Source of the DNA: Micromonospora ureilytica | Lineage (GTDB): Bacteria; Actinomycetota; Actinomycetes; Mycobacteriales; Micromonosporaceae | Direction: 5' to 3' | Length of the DNA: 64,000 nucleotides | Assembly: GCF_015751765.1 (NCBI RefSeq) | Contig: NZ_JADOTX010000001.1 | Location: 2,356,001-2,420,000 of the forward strand | Shown here: positions 8,588-18,732 of the stretch, piece by piece | Layout of the letters: every line of letters begins with the position of its first letter | Numbering within the stretch: the first letter of the stretch is position 1 | Notes under the pieces: model-generated | The model's input: the letters and a program-made list of their open reading frames with translations, nothing else | What the model was told of the DNA's origin: nothing | Database searches by the model: none | Program-made: the position numbers and the translations under genes

Positions 8588-9693
8588 CGGACGCCGACCA
8601 GGAGAGCGGTGTTGGCGCCACCGAAGGCGGCGTTGAGGGTCAGGGCGTGGGTTGCCGTCGTCCTCTGGGGACGGTCGGTCACCACGTTCACCGGGCAGGA
8701 CTCGTCGGGGCCCAGCCAGCCCGCGTTGACCGGCAGCTCACCGTGGCGCAGCGCAAGCGCGGTGACCACCAGTTCGAGGAGCCCGGACGCCTCCAGCGCG
8801 TGCCCGTGCACCGACTTCGTGGAGCTGACCGGGACCCTCGTGGCGTGCCCGTCGAGGGCCCGGCGCAGTGCGGCCGCCTCGGCGGCGTCGCTCTGCGCGG
8901 TCCCTGTGGCGTTGGCGTTGACGTAGCCGACGGCCTGCGGTGGCAGCCCGGCCCGGCGCAGCGCGCCGTCGACCGCGCGGGCCAGCCCGGTGCCACCGGG
9001 CTCCGGCTGGCAGGGATGGAACGCGTCACCGGACCGTCCCCAACCGGCCACGGTGGCCACCGGATCAACACCGCGTCGTCGGCCGGTGCTCGACTCCAGC
9101 ACCACCGCGGCCACCCCGTCACCCAGCAGCAACCCCCGGCGGCCAGCGCTGAACGGGCGGACCGCACCGTCGACCGCGAGGGCGCGACCGGCGTCGAAGA
9201 GCGCGAACTGGTCCGGCTCCACCAGGTAGCCGGCCGCGACCACCACCCGTTCGACCTCTCCCCGGGTGATCTGGGCTGCGGCGTCGGCCACCGCCGTGCT
9301 CGCCGAGACGCAGGCGCTGGTGTAGACCCGGGTGTGACCCGAGAGCCCACATCGGGTGGCGAGCTGACCGGCGAGCACGGTCGGGGTCGGACCCGCACCC
9401 GGGGTCGGGCCGCCGTGCACGGCGAGCAGCAGGGCGCACCCCGTGCGCTGCGCGCGGTTCAGGCCGGCCGCCCGGCAGGCCGCGTCGATCGCGAAGGCCA
9501 GTTCGTCGGGGAGCGTGCCGACCTCGGGCAGGGTGGCCGCCACGGTGACCCGGCGGGCGGCGGTGTCGAATCGGCCCACCGGCCCGAACGCCGGCACACC
9601 GGCCAGCACACCGGCGAGCTGCGCGTCGGCGCCCCGCCCGAGGGCGCTGACGGCGTGCATGCCGGTGAGCTGGGCGACACGCGCCTCAATCAT
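8584..9693 (-). CDS. Divergent ketosynthase (auxiliary KS2), catalytic His replaced by Asn
   Basis: A 369-residue condensing-enzyme homologue, about 40 residues shorter than FabF at the N-terminus. Cys128 is present (TSACVSAS), Lys293 and His298 are present (STKSVHGHALE), but the HGTGT motif reads NANATGT, giving Asn261 where the first catalytic His should be. It may have altered decarboxylation, work as a transacylase, or act as a chain-length partner of KS1. Its ATG overlaps the carrier-protein gene upstream (ATGATTGA) and its stop overlaps the half-KS gene, so the three are coupled. Confidence 0.8.
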   Translation of the reverse strand: MIEARVAQLTGMHAVSALGRGADAQLAGVLAGVPAFGPVGRFDTAARRVTVAATLPEVGTLPDELAFAIDAACRAAGLNRAQRTGCALLLAVHGGPTPGAGPTPTVLAGQLATRCGLSGHTRVYTSACVSASTAVADAAAQITRGEVERVVVAAGYLVEPDQFALFDAGRALAVDGAVRPFSAGRRGLLLGDGVAAVVLESSTGRRRGVDPVATVAGWGRSGDAFHPCQPEPGGTGLARAVDGALRRAGLPPQAVGYVNANATGTAQSDAAEAAALRRALDGHATRVPVSSTKSVHGHALEASGLLELVVTALALRHGELPVNAGWLGPDESCPVNVVTDRPQRTTATHALTLNAAFGGANTALLVGVR

Positions 9694-9931
9694 CTGCGGA
9701 GGCGGTCAGCGACGCCCGCAGCACCACCAGGGCGTCATCCACGGTACGGATGCGGGCCAGGTCGTCGTCGGCGAGGTCGAGCCGGCGTTCGTAGCGCTGT
9801 TCGACGAGGTGCACCAGCCAGGCAAGCTCCATCGAGCCGATTCGGTCGGACACCTCGGCAGCCGGTTTCGCGGCGAGTTCGGCGAGCATGGTCATCAGGT
9901 CAGCTCGCCCCAGATCGGGCTGACCGCCCAT
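9686..9931 (-). CDS. Small acyl carrier protein-like protein 1
   Basis: An 81-residue acidic protein of carrier-protein size. The attachment serine is probably in RIGSMELAWLV (Ser33), where the usual DSL is changed to GSM; the flanking helix LVEQRYERRLDLADDDLARIRTVDDALVVL fits the ACP fold. The start ATG 9931 overlaps the stop of the next ACP gene (TGATG). The unusual site may mean a specialised phosphopantetheinyl transferase match or a specialised partner. It most likely serves the auxiliary KS/ligase set. Confidence 0.7.
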   Translation of the reverse strand: MGGQPDLGRADLMTMLAELAAKPAAEVSDRIGSMELAWLVHLVEQRYERRLDLADDDLARIRTVDDALVVLRASLTASADD

Positions 9932-10197
9932 CAGGCTCTGTCGCTCGTCGCCTCGGTGACGCGATTGGCGACCATTGTGGTGAACTCCCCCACCGTCATC
10001 AGGGCCAACTGCTCCGACTCGTCGTCGGCGAACGTCAGGCCGAAACGGTCCTCGACCCGGACGGCCAGGTCGGCCAGTGCGAGAGACTCCAGGTCGACGC
10101 CGGAGGGGCCGAGTGTGGTGTCGTCGTCGAGCCCTTCGACGTCGTAGTTCATGTCGGCGAGCTGCTCGACGACGAAGGCGTGGACCTCGGCTCTCAT
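9931..10197 (-). CDS. Acyl carrier protein 2
   Basis: An 88-residue acyl carrier protein. The attachment serine lies in VDLESLALADL, close to the usual DSL motif with Asp replaced by Glu, followed by VRVEDRFGLTFADDE. The ATG at 10197 was chosen because GAGAGGG stands five bases upstream. A longer in-frame GTG start at 10362 overlapping the ligase stop is possible but would add 55 unconserved-looking residues. It should carry the acyl group activated by the flanking ligase. Confidence 0.85.
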   Translation of the reverse strand: MRAEVHAFVVEQLADMNYDVEGLDDDTTLGPSGVDLESLALADLAVRVEDRFGLTFADDESEQLALMTVGEFTTMVANRVTEATSDRA

Positions 10198-10358
10198 GGA
10201 TACCCTCTCTGCGTGGCTCAGCTGACGGCGTCCGGTCGGGACACCGCCTACGTGTGGGTCGGCCGGGACACCGGCGGTCAGCCGGATCCGGCCGCTGTGC
10301 TGCTCCGCCCGCTGCCGGCGCTCGCGCCTGTCGACGTCGAGGTGGCGCAGTGGCCCGC

Positions 10359-11747
10359 TCACGGGTTGACCGCCGAGCGCAGCACGTCGATCGAGCGGAC
10401 CAGCTTGCCGGTGGTGGTGCGGGGCAGCTGGTCGAGCAGGTGCAGCGCCCGGGGGCGTTTGTAGCCGGCCAACCGTTCGGCAAGGAGCTTGTCCAGCGTG
10501 TCCTCCGACAGTGGGCCGTCGGGTTGGACGTACGCGGTGATGCCGTCGTCCCAGAGCACCACCGCGGCGGCCACCCCGGTCAGCCCGGCGACGGTGGCCT
10601 CCACCTCGGTCAGGTCGACCTTCATCCCACCGACGGAGACCTGCGAGTCGAGTCGACCGCGCACCGTGACCAGGCCGGTGTCCTCATCGACGGTGCCGGC
10701 GTCGCGGGTGTGCAGCCAACCGTCGGACCAGCGAGACGGGTCACTCAGCCCGACGTACGGCGACGCCGGGCAGGACACCCACAGCTCACCGCCGGACTCG
10801 CGGACCTCGATGCCGGGCGCCGGGGTGATCGACGGGCGGTGCGCCCCGTACAGGTCGGTGCCGATCACCCCGACCTCGGTCATCCCGTACATGTTGCCCA
10901 GGGGCACCCCGTACCGGTCGGTGAACGCCCGGGCGACGGCGGCCGGCACCAGTTCGCCGCCGGTGGTCATCCGTCGCAGCTGCGGCAGTGGACGGGCCGG
11001 TCGGGTGGAGGCGAGCAGTCCGATGTGGAACGGCACACCGAGCACGGTGGCGGGCGTGGTGTCGGCGGTGATCGCGGCCAGCACGGCGTCGCCGCTGAGC
11101 CGCTCCGGCGGAACCAGCTCGACCCCGGCGTGCAGCCCGTAGAGCAGGCCACCGACCAGGCCGAGCACGTGCACCATCGAGGGCAGCAGGATGATCCGCT
11201 CGCCGGGGAGCGCCACCCCGTCGATCCGGGTGTAGCGGTGCACCTCGGCGACCAGGTCCGCGGCGGTACGGCCGATCACCTTGGACGGGCCGGTGGAGCC
11301 GGAGCTGAGCTGGATCACGGCGTGGCCGCTGACCGCCGGACGGTCGGCGTACCGTGTGACTCCCTCGGTGACGTCGACGAAGATCTTCAGCGCGCCGCCA
11401 CCGGTCCGCAACGGGGCGACCACCACCTGCGGGGTCAACCGGGCCAGCGCGCGATCCACCTCGTGGTCGGTGAGCCGGTGGTCGAGCAGGATCGCCTGCC
11501 CCCCGGCGCGCCAGGTGGCCAGCAGGTTCACCACGTACGCAAGTGAGGGTGGCAACCGCAGCGCCGCGGCGCCGCCGGGGCGCAGTCCGGCGGCGGTGAG
11601 GCGGTCCTGCGCGGCGGTGACCAACCGGTGCAGGGTGGCCCGGTCGATGGGTTCGGGCAGACGCAGACAAACGTCGGTCGGGTGGCCGGCGAACAGGACT
11701 TCGTCCACCCATCCGGGGGCTGTCGCCGTAAGATTTTCCGCCACCAC
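10359..11747 (-). CDS. Acyl-activating enzyme (AMP-binding, ANL superfamily) 2
   Basis: A 462-residue adenylate-forming enzyme, compact for the family. Motifs are LSSGSTGPSK (phosphate loop), NMYGMTEVGV (A5), a variant A7/A8 region WLHTRDAGTVDEDTGLVTVRGR, and the catalytic lysine in RTTTGKLVR near the C-terminus. The form resembles standalone enzymes that load an acid onto an ACP. It is the first gene of the left operon and begins with GTG. A 161-base gap to the ACP2 gene is the longest spacing in the operon. Confidence 0.83.
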   Translation of the reverse strand: MVAENLTATAPGWVDEVLFAGHPTDVCLRLPEPIDRATLHRLVTAAQDRLTAAGLRPGGAAALRLPPSLAYVVNLLATWRAGGQAILLDHRLTDHEVDRALARLTPQVVVAPLRTGGGALKIFVDVTEGVTRYADRPAVSGHAVIQLSSGSTGPSKVIGRTAADLVAEVHRYTRIDGVALPGERIILLPSMVHVLGLVGGLLYGLHAGVELVPPERLSGDAVLAAITADTTPATVLGVPFHIGLLASTRPARPLPQLRRMTTGGELVPAAVARAFTDRYGVPLGNMYGMTEVGVIGTDLYGAHRPSITPAPGIEVRESGGELWVSCPASPYVGLSDPSRWSDGWLHTRDAGTVDEDTGLVTVRGRLDSQVSVGGMKVDLTEVEATVAGLTGVAAAVVLWDDGITAYVQPDGPLSEDTLDKLLAERLAGYKRPRALHLLDQLPRTTTGKLVRSIDVLRSAVNP

Positions 11748-12020
11748 TACCGTTCACCGCCCAGCATCAAAGAGGGCGAATCCGCCCATCACGTACGCTT
11801 GTCGGGGTGCTGCGGGGAACCATACGACGCCCACAGGGTCATTGCTAGATGCGAATGGATGGATCAAAAGAAGCGGCCGGCCGGATTGCCGACAGCCCGT
11901 TCGGCGGACAGGATCGGGCGGCCGATTCGGCAGAGCGTCACCGAGGCATGACGCCTCGTACAACCGTCGCGCGGCCCCAGCCGGACGGCCGATGGCATCA
12001 TGGTCACCGGGTGGCGCGTG
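11748..12020. promoter_or_regulatory. Likely promoter region of the left polyketide operon
   Basis: These 273 bases separate the stop of the M55 gene from the first gene of the left operon, both on the minus strand. The stretch is less GC-rich than its surroundings, particularly about 11755-11870, and no convincing frame is seen. I could not fix a -35/-10 pair. It is the only non-coding gap large enough to hold the operon promoter. Confidence 0.4.
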
Positions 12021-12848
12021 CTAGCTCGGTTTGATGCTGGCCAGTTGGACGAGCAGCTGCACCAGCCGGTACGCCTCGGCGAAATCGACGGCGTGGAAGG
12101 CGACCGTCCGGCCGCCGCCGACGCGGGTCACACCCGGCACCAGAGTTGCGAGGTCGACCATGTACGGGCCGTACAGGTCGACCTCGACGTCCAGCGGCCC
12201 GGCCAGCTTCGTCGGGGATACCGAGGCACGCCGGGCGATGGCCTCGGCGGCAGCGTGGCGCAGCCGCTCCCGTGCCTCCTGCGGATGTAGAGCCACCGCG
12301 GCGGCCTGACCCAGGGTCTGCTTGACGGCAACGGTGATCGCCGAGGGCACCAGCTCACTGAATTCCGTGCAGGCGGTGTCGTCTCCGCTGAGCAGGACGA
12401 CCGGCGCGTCGAGGTGTCCCGCCATGGCGACGTTGAGGCCGATCTCGCCCAGCGATCGTCCGGCCACCCGCACGTCGAGGATGGCGTCACTTATCGTGTG
12501 GGCGAGGACGGCGGGCCCGGCACCGGCCCGAGCGTGATAGCCGACGAGCAGAACGGCGTCCGTGTGCTCGTCCAGCCCTGCGAGCATGCCCAGCGGGCGG
12601 GGTTTGCCTCGCACGAGGTAAGCACGCCGGTCAAGGTCCTCCGGCAGGATGTTCCGAAACGTTCCATGTGCGTCGGCGACCCACACCACCGCGTCGGGTT
12701 CGGCATCGAGAACCCCGGCGATCACCGCGTTCGCCTCGGCGGTCATCAACGCCCGGCCGCGCTCGTAGTCGTACCGGTCGGGATTCGTCTCGGCGGGATG
12801 CACGATCCCCGAGATGCCCTCCAGGTCCACCGAGATCAGCACCTTCAT
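12021..12848 (-). CDS. M55 family D-aminopeptidase (DppA-like)
   Basis: A 275-residue protein with the M55 zinc-peptidase start MKVLISVDLEGISG (Asp and Glu ligands) and later blocks VVWVADAHGTFRN, DAVLLVGYHARAGAGPAVLAHT, IGLNVAMAGHLDAPVVLLSGDDTACTE and VAVKQTLG. Family members cleave N-terminal D-amino acids from short peptides. It is separated from both polyketide operons, and two palindromic repeats and a GC microsatellite lie on its upstream side, so it may be an unrelated passenger; a role in the pathway cannot be excluded. Confidence 0.87.
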   Translation of the reverse strand: MKVLISVDLEGISGIVHPAETNPDRYDYERGRALMTAEANAVIAGVLDAEPDAVVWVADAHGTFRNILPEDLDRRAYLVRGKPRPLGMLAGLDEHTDAVLLVGYHARAGAGPAVLAHTISDAILDVRVAGRSLGEIGLNVAMAGHLDAPVVLLSGDDTACTEFSELVPSAITVAVKQTLGQAAAVALHPQEARERLRHAAAEAIARRASVSPTKLAGPLDVEVDLYGPYMVDLATLVPGVTRVGGGRTVAFHAVDFAEAYRLVQLLVQLASIKPS

Positions 12849-12939
12849 GGCTACCTGACCCTACGCGCACTTTCCCCAATGTCGACCCCGCGCGGCGCAG
12901 GGCAGAGCCCCACCCCGTCCCGCCGCGCCGCGCCGCGCC

Positions 12940-13006
12940 GATCTTGCACTTTCTGTCGCCGAGACGCGTTAAATGCCCTCTATGTCGCGACAGTAAGTGC
13001 AAGATC
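12940..13006. repeat. Palindromic dispersed repeat, family B copy 2
   Basis: Arms of 20 bases (12940-12959 and 12987-13006, beginning GATCTTGCACTTTCTG) match at 19 of 20 positions around a 27-base loop. Same family as 8499-8565. Confidence 0.8.
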
Positions 13007-13019
13007 GCGGGGCGGGTCC

Positions 13020-13094
13020 GTCGATCATGGAGTTGTGTGCCTTGCTTGTCCCGGTGAGGGGCACTTTGTCACCCACCACAACTCCATGATCGAC
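13020..13094. repeat. Palindromic dispersed repeat, family A copy 2
   Basis: Perfect 18-base arms, GTCGATCATGGAGTTGTG at 13020-13037 and its complement at 13077-13094, around a 39-base interior. Related to the elements at 864-924 and 58166-58226, and placed only 13 bases from a family B element. Confidence 0.8.
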
Positions 13095-13147
13095 GGGGGC
13101 AGGGCAGGGCAGGGCAGGGCGGGGCGGGGCGGGGCGGGGCAGGGGCG
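13095..13147. repeat. G-rich microsatellite
   Basis: Successive GGGCA units change into GGGGC units (about ten 5-bp units). It adjoins the family A palindrome. Confidence 0.8.
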
Positions 13148-13153
13148 GAACCG

Positions 13154-13471
13154 TCAGGGCAGGGCTGGTGTTTGGGCGTGGATGTGGAAGCGCAGCGAAC
13201 GGGCGTCGGTGAAGCACTCCCGCATCGGGCGTACCAGCTCCCGATGCTCGGGACTGCGTTCCCAGTCTTCGAAGTCGGCAAGGCTCGCCCACTCGCTGGT
13301 GATCAACCACTGCTCCGGGTCGGTCGCCGACCGGCACACCTGGTCGACCAGGTGCCCCGGCACGCCGCCGGCGACCAGGTGCCGCACCTGTTCGTACGCG
13401 GCGAGGAACTGCTCGGTGCGCGGCGCCGGCACCCGTACCAGGAAGACCACCCGCGCTCGTTTGTCGCTCAT
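13154..13471 (-). CDS. Antibiotic-biosynthesis-monooxygenase (ABM) fold protein
   Basis: A 105-residue protein typical of the ABM/dimeric alpha-beta barrel family: VVFLVRVPAPRTEQFLAAYEQVR at the N-terminus and EQWLITSEWASLADFEDWERSPEHREL in the middle. Such proteins act as cofactor-free oxygenases that turn anthrones or naphthacenones into quinones, or as cyclases. The ATG overlaps the stop of the chain-length-factor gene (ATGA), so it is co-translated with the minimal polyketide synthase. It is the last gene of the right operon. Quinone formation on the cyclised polyketide is the likely role. Confidence 0.78.
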   Translation of the reverse strand: MSDKRARVVFLVRVPAPRTEQFLAAYEQVRHLVAGGVPGHLVDQVCRSATDPEQWLITSEWASLADFEDWERSPEHRELVRPMRECFTDARSLRFHIHAQTPALP

Positions 13472-14724
13472 GACGCCTCTCCCCTCATCGGCGCGGCCCC
13501 GCGCAGGACCAGCGCGCTGTTGAACCCGTCGAAGCCCCGCGCGCAGACCAACGCCAGCCGGCTGCGCGGCCGGCGGTGTTCCCGCAGGAAGTCCAGCTCG
13601 CAGCCCTCGGCCACCTCGTCCGGCCCCGCCGACGCGGGCAACGTGTCGTGGGCGAAGGCCAGCAGCGCGGTGGCCACGTCCAATGCCGAGCCGCCCTGGT
13701 ACGCCCGACCGGTAAGCGGTTTCTGCGTGGTCACCGGGGGCGGCCGGTCGGCGAACACGGCGCGCAACGCCTCGGCCTCGCTGCGGTCGTAGCGGCGCAC
13801 GCCGAGCGCGTCGGGCAGCACCACGTCGATTCCGGCCGCGGCGACGCCCGCCCGGTCCAGGGCCAGGCGCATCGCCCGCGCGTACTGGGCCGGGTCGCCG
13901 CTGCTCTCCGCCGTGGTGTGCGCGGCGTCGTGGGTGGAGCCCCAACCGCTCACCTCGCCGTAGACCCGGGCGCCCCGAGCCAGCGCGTGCCCCAGCTCCT
14001 CCACCACGAACACCGCTCCCCCCTCGGCCGGCAGGTAGCCGCTGGCCGTGGCGTCGAACGGCCGGTACGCCCGCTCCGGGTCGGCCACGTCGCTGAGCAA
14101 CCCGGAGCGCAGCTGGCAGGCCAGCGCGTACGGGCTCAACGGGCACTCGGTGGCGCCGGCGATCACGACCGGGGTGCCCCGACGTACCGCGCGGGCGGCG
14201 TGCGCCAGGCTGTCCAGCCCGCCGGCCGCCTCCGCGACCAGCACCCCGCTCGGGCCCTTGAACTGGTGGTGGATGGAGAGCTGCCCGACGCTGGCCGCGT
14301 AGAACCAGGCGATCGACTGGTACGCCCCGACGGTCCGCGACGTGCCGCCCCACAGCCGTTGCAGCTCCCGCTGACCGAACAGGTTGCCCCCGGACGAGCT
14401 GGCCAGGGTCATCGCGTAGCCGTACGGGTCGGGGGCCCGGTCGGGCAGGCCGGCGTCGGCCAACGCCAGCCGGGTGGCGGCGAAGCCGAGGTGCGTCCAC
14501 CTGTCGGTCTGCACCAGTTGTCGACTGTCGGCGTACGAGTCGGCGGTGAAGCCGGGCACCTCCCCGCCGAAGCGGGTCGGATAGCCGGACGGGTCGAACA
14601 ACGTGATCGGCCCGGTCCGGCGGGTGCCGGCGAGGACCGTGCGCCAGTGCGCGTCCGCGCCGATGCCGCTCGGCGCGACCACGCCGATGCCGGTCACCAC
14701 GGCACGAGCGACCTCGGCGCTCAC
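13468..14724 (-). CDS. Type II PKS chain-length factor (KS-beta)
   Basis: A 418-residue KS-beta. The nucleophile Cys of KS-alpha is absent: the region reads VLVAEAAGGLD, so the position that is normally Gln in chain-length factors is Ala166. The other KS motifs are also lost. It pairs with KS-alpha and sets the number of malonate units. The GTG at 14724 was chosen because it keeps the GTGA pattern expected for a coupled KS-alpha/KS-beta junction, although here 76 bases separate the two genes. Confidence 0.9.
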   Translation of the reverse strand: MSAEVARAVVTGIGVVAPSGIGADAHWRTVLAGTRRTGPITLFDPSGYPTRFGGEVPGFTADSYADSRQLVQTDRWTHLGFAATRLALADAGLPDRAPDPYGYAMTLASSSGGNLFGQRELQRLWGGTSRTVGAYQSIAWFYAASVGQLSIHHQFKGPSGVLVAEAAGGLDSLAHAARAVRRGTPVVIAGATECPLSPYALACQLRSGLLSDVADPERAYRPFDATASGYLPAEGGAVFVVEELGHALARGARVYGEVSGWGSTHDAAHTTAESSGDPAQYARAMRLALDRAGVAAAGIDVVLPDALGVRRYDRSEAEALRAVFADRPPPVTTQKPLTGRAYQGGSALDVATALLAFAHDTLPASAGPDEVAEGCELDFLREHRRPRSRLALVCARGFDGFNSALVLRGAAPMRGEAS

Positions 14725-14812
14725 GCCAGCACTCCGCTTCGCTCCGCGCCGGCGCGAGACGCCACGCTGCTGTGCCCGATGGTTCGCTCGCTACGCTCGC
14801 TCACGCCAGCAC
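14719..14812. repeat. 80-bp insertion with 14-bp direct repeats between KS-alpha and CLF genes
   Basis: GCTCACGCCAGCAC occurs at 14719-14732 and again at 14799-14812. Each copy carries the KS-alpha C-terminal codons and TGA together with the GTG start of KS-beta. Removing one copy and the intervening 66 bases would restore an ordinary overlapping GTGA junction. The interior, read on the minus strand, contains GAGCGTAGCGAGCGAACC and GGAGCGAAGCGGAG, which look like short dispersed-repeat sequence. Confidence 0.7.
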
Positions 14813-16075
14813 CGCGCCGAGCATCCGACGGAAGACCATCGCCGACTGGAAACCTCCGAACCCGCTGCCCACCGAGAGGGCAACGTCCACCGGGACCTCC
14901 CGCGCCTCATTGGGTACGTAGTCCAAATCGCACTCCGGGTCCCGGGTACTCCAGTTCGCCGTCGGCGGCACCACACCGAACTCGATGGCGAGGGCGCACG
15001 CGGCCATCTCGATGGACCCGATCGCGCCGAGCGAGTGCCCGACCATCGACTTGATCGAGCTGATCGGTATTTGGTACGCGGCCTGGCCCAGCGCCCTCTT
15101 GAACGCGGCCGTCTCGTGTCTGTCGTTCTGCCGGGTACCCGAGCCGTGCGCGCTGATGTAGGAGACCTGCTCGGGCAGGATCCTGCCCTGCTTGAGCGCG
15201 TCGGTGACGGCGAGGCCCATCTCCAGCCCGTCCGGGCGCAGCCCGGTCATGTGGTAGCCGTTGCTGCGGCTGGCGTAGCCGGCCACCTCGCAGTAGATGT
15301 GCGCCCCCCGCCGCCGGGCGTGCCCGGCCTCCTCCAGCACCAGCACCGCCCCGCCCTCGGCCAGCACGAACCCGTGCCGGTCGGCGTCGAACGGGCGGGA
15401 GGCGTGTGCCGGGTCGTCGTTGTCCGGGCTGGTCGCCTTGATCGCGTCGAACGACGCGACAGTGACCGGCGAGATCGGCGAGTCGGACGCGCCGGCCAGC
15501 ATCACGTCCGCCTCACCGTCCACGATCATCTGGTGGGCGTACCCGATGGCGTCGATGCCGGAGGTGCAGCCGGTGGAAACCACCTGCGCCGGGCCGTGCA
15601 ACCCGTGCCGGCAGGCCACGTCCGCCGCGAGGCTGCTGGGCACCAGCGCCTGATAGAGGTACGGGCCACCGCGCGCCCCGTCCACCAGCCAACGCCGGCC
15701 GTGCTCGCTCACTGTGACGTACTCCTGCTCCAACGCCATCGTTCCGCCGACCGCCGTGCCCAGCACCACCCCGGCCCGGTCCCGTTCCGCGTCGGTGAGC
15801 ACCAACTGAGCGTCGGCCACCGCCTCGGCGGAGCAGGCCAGCGCGAACTGCACGTACCGGTCGGCCCGGCGTCGCTCGGCCTCGCTGAGCCCCGCCGCGA
15901 CCGGGTCGAAGTCGCACTCCCCGGCGATCTGGGACCGGAACGCCGACGGGTCGAAGAAGCTGATCCGCCGGGTGGCGGTCCGCCCCTCGGTGATGGTCTT
16001 CCAGAAGCGGTCCCGGCTGGCGCCGCCCGGGGCGACCACCCCAATCCCGGTCACCACCGTGCGGCGCCCCGTCAT
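14801..16075 (-). CDS. Type II PKS ketosynthase KS-alpha
   Basis: A 424-residue KS-alpha with a full active site: Cys170 ([10 protein letters not shown]), His310 (SAHGSGT), Lys342 and His347 ([14 protein letters not shown]). [24 protein letters not shown] and the [10 protein letters not shown] end are characteristic of aromatic polyketide KS-alpha proteins. With KS-beta and an ACP it forms the minimal synthase that condenses malonyl units. A 55-base spacer separates it from the cupin gene instead of the usual overlap. Confidence 0.95.
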   Translation of the reverse strand: MTGRRTVVTGIGVVAPGGASRDRFWKTITEGRTATRRISFFDPSAFRSQIAGECDFDPVAAGLSEAERRRADRYVQFALACSAEAVADAQLVLTDAERDRAGVVLGTAVGGTMALEQEYVTVSEHGRRWLVDGARGGPYLYQALVPSSLAADVACRHGLHGPAQVVSTGCTSGIDAIGYAHQMIVDGEADVMLAGASDSPISPVTVASFDAIKATSPDNDDPAHASRPFDADRHGFVLAEGGAVLVLEEAGHARRRGAHIYCEVAGYASRSNGYHMTGLRPDGLEMGLAVTDALKQGRILPEQVSYISAHGSGTRQNDRHETAAFKRALGQAAYQIPISSIKSMVGHSLGAIGSIEMAACALAIEFGVVPPTANWSTRDPECDLDYVPNEAREVPVDVALSVGSGFGGFQSAMVFRRMLGAVLA

Positions 16076-16130
16076 CGCGCCACCTCTGTTCGCGACTGCG
16101 GGGCTCGCAAACCCGGCTCACTCCTCGCGC
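16076..16130. repeat. Short repeat-like spacer between cupin and KS-alpha genes
   Basis: Read on the minus strand it begins with GCGAGGAGTGAGCCGGG and continues through TTTGCGAGCCCCGCAGTCG. The phrasing resembles short dispersed repeats common in Micromonosporaceae (from memory). It replaces the overlapping junction seen elsewhere in this operon. Confidence 0.4.
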
Positions 16131-18713
<2,583 letters not shown>

Positions 18714-18732
18714 GGTCAACCACCCCGCGCTG

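Larger units (their letters stand above)
12849..13153. other. Intergenic repeat cluster, no gene seen
   Basis: The 305 bases between the small monooxygenase gene and the M55 gene hold two different palindromic repeats (12940-13006 and 13020-13094) and a GGGCA/GGGGC microsatellite (13095-13147). Open frames through them are low-complexity and not protein-like. Confidence 0.7.

Noticed and set aside
10198..10358. Possible extra small gene or ACP2 extension between ligase 2 and ACP2
   Set aside because: An in-frame GTG at 10362 exists, but the extra residues look random and a better ribosome site lies before 10197.
8503..10464. Long open frame on the plus strand opposite KS2 and the carrier proteins
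   Set aside because: It is antisense to well-supported genes, rich in Arg/Gly/Pro, and arises from GC-rich codon third positions.
11899..11931. Repeated TTCGGC motifs as SARP sites before the left operon
   Set aside because: Their spacing is 26 bases, not a multiple of 11, and the motif is too short and GC-typical.
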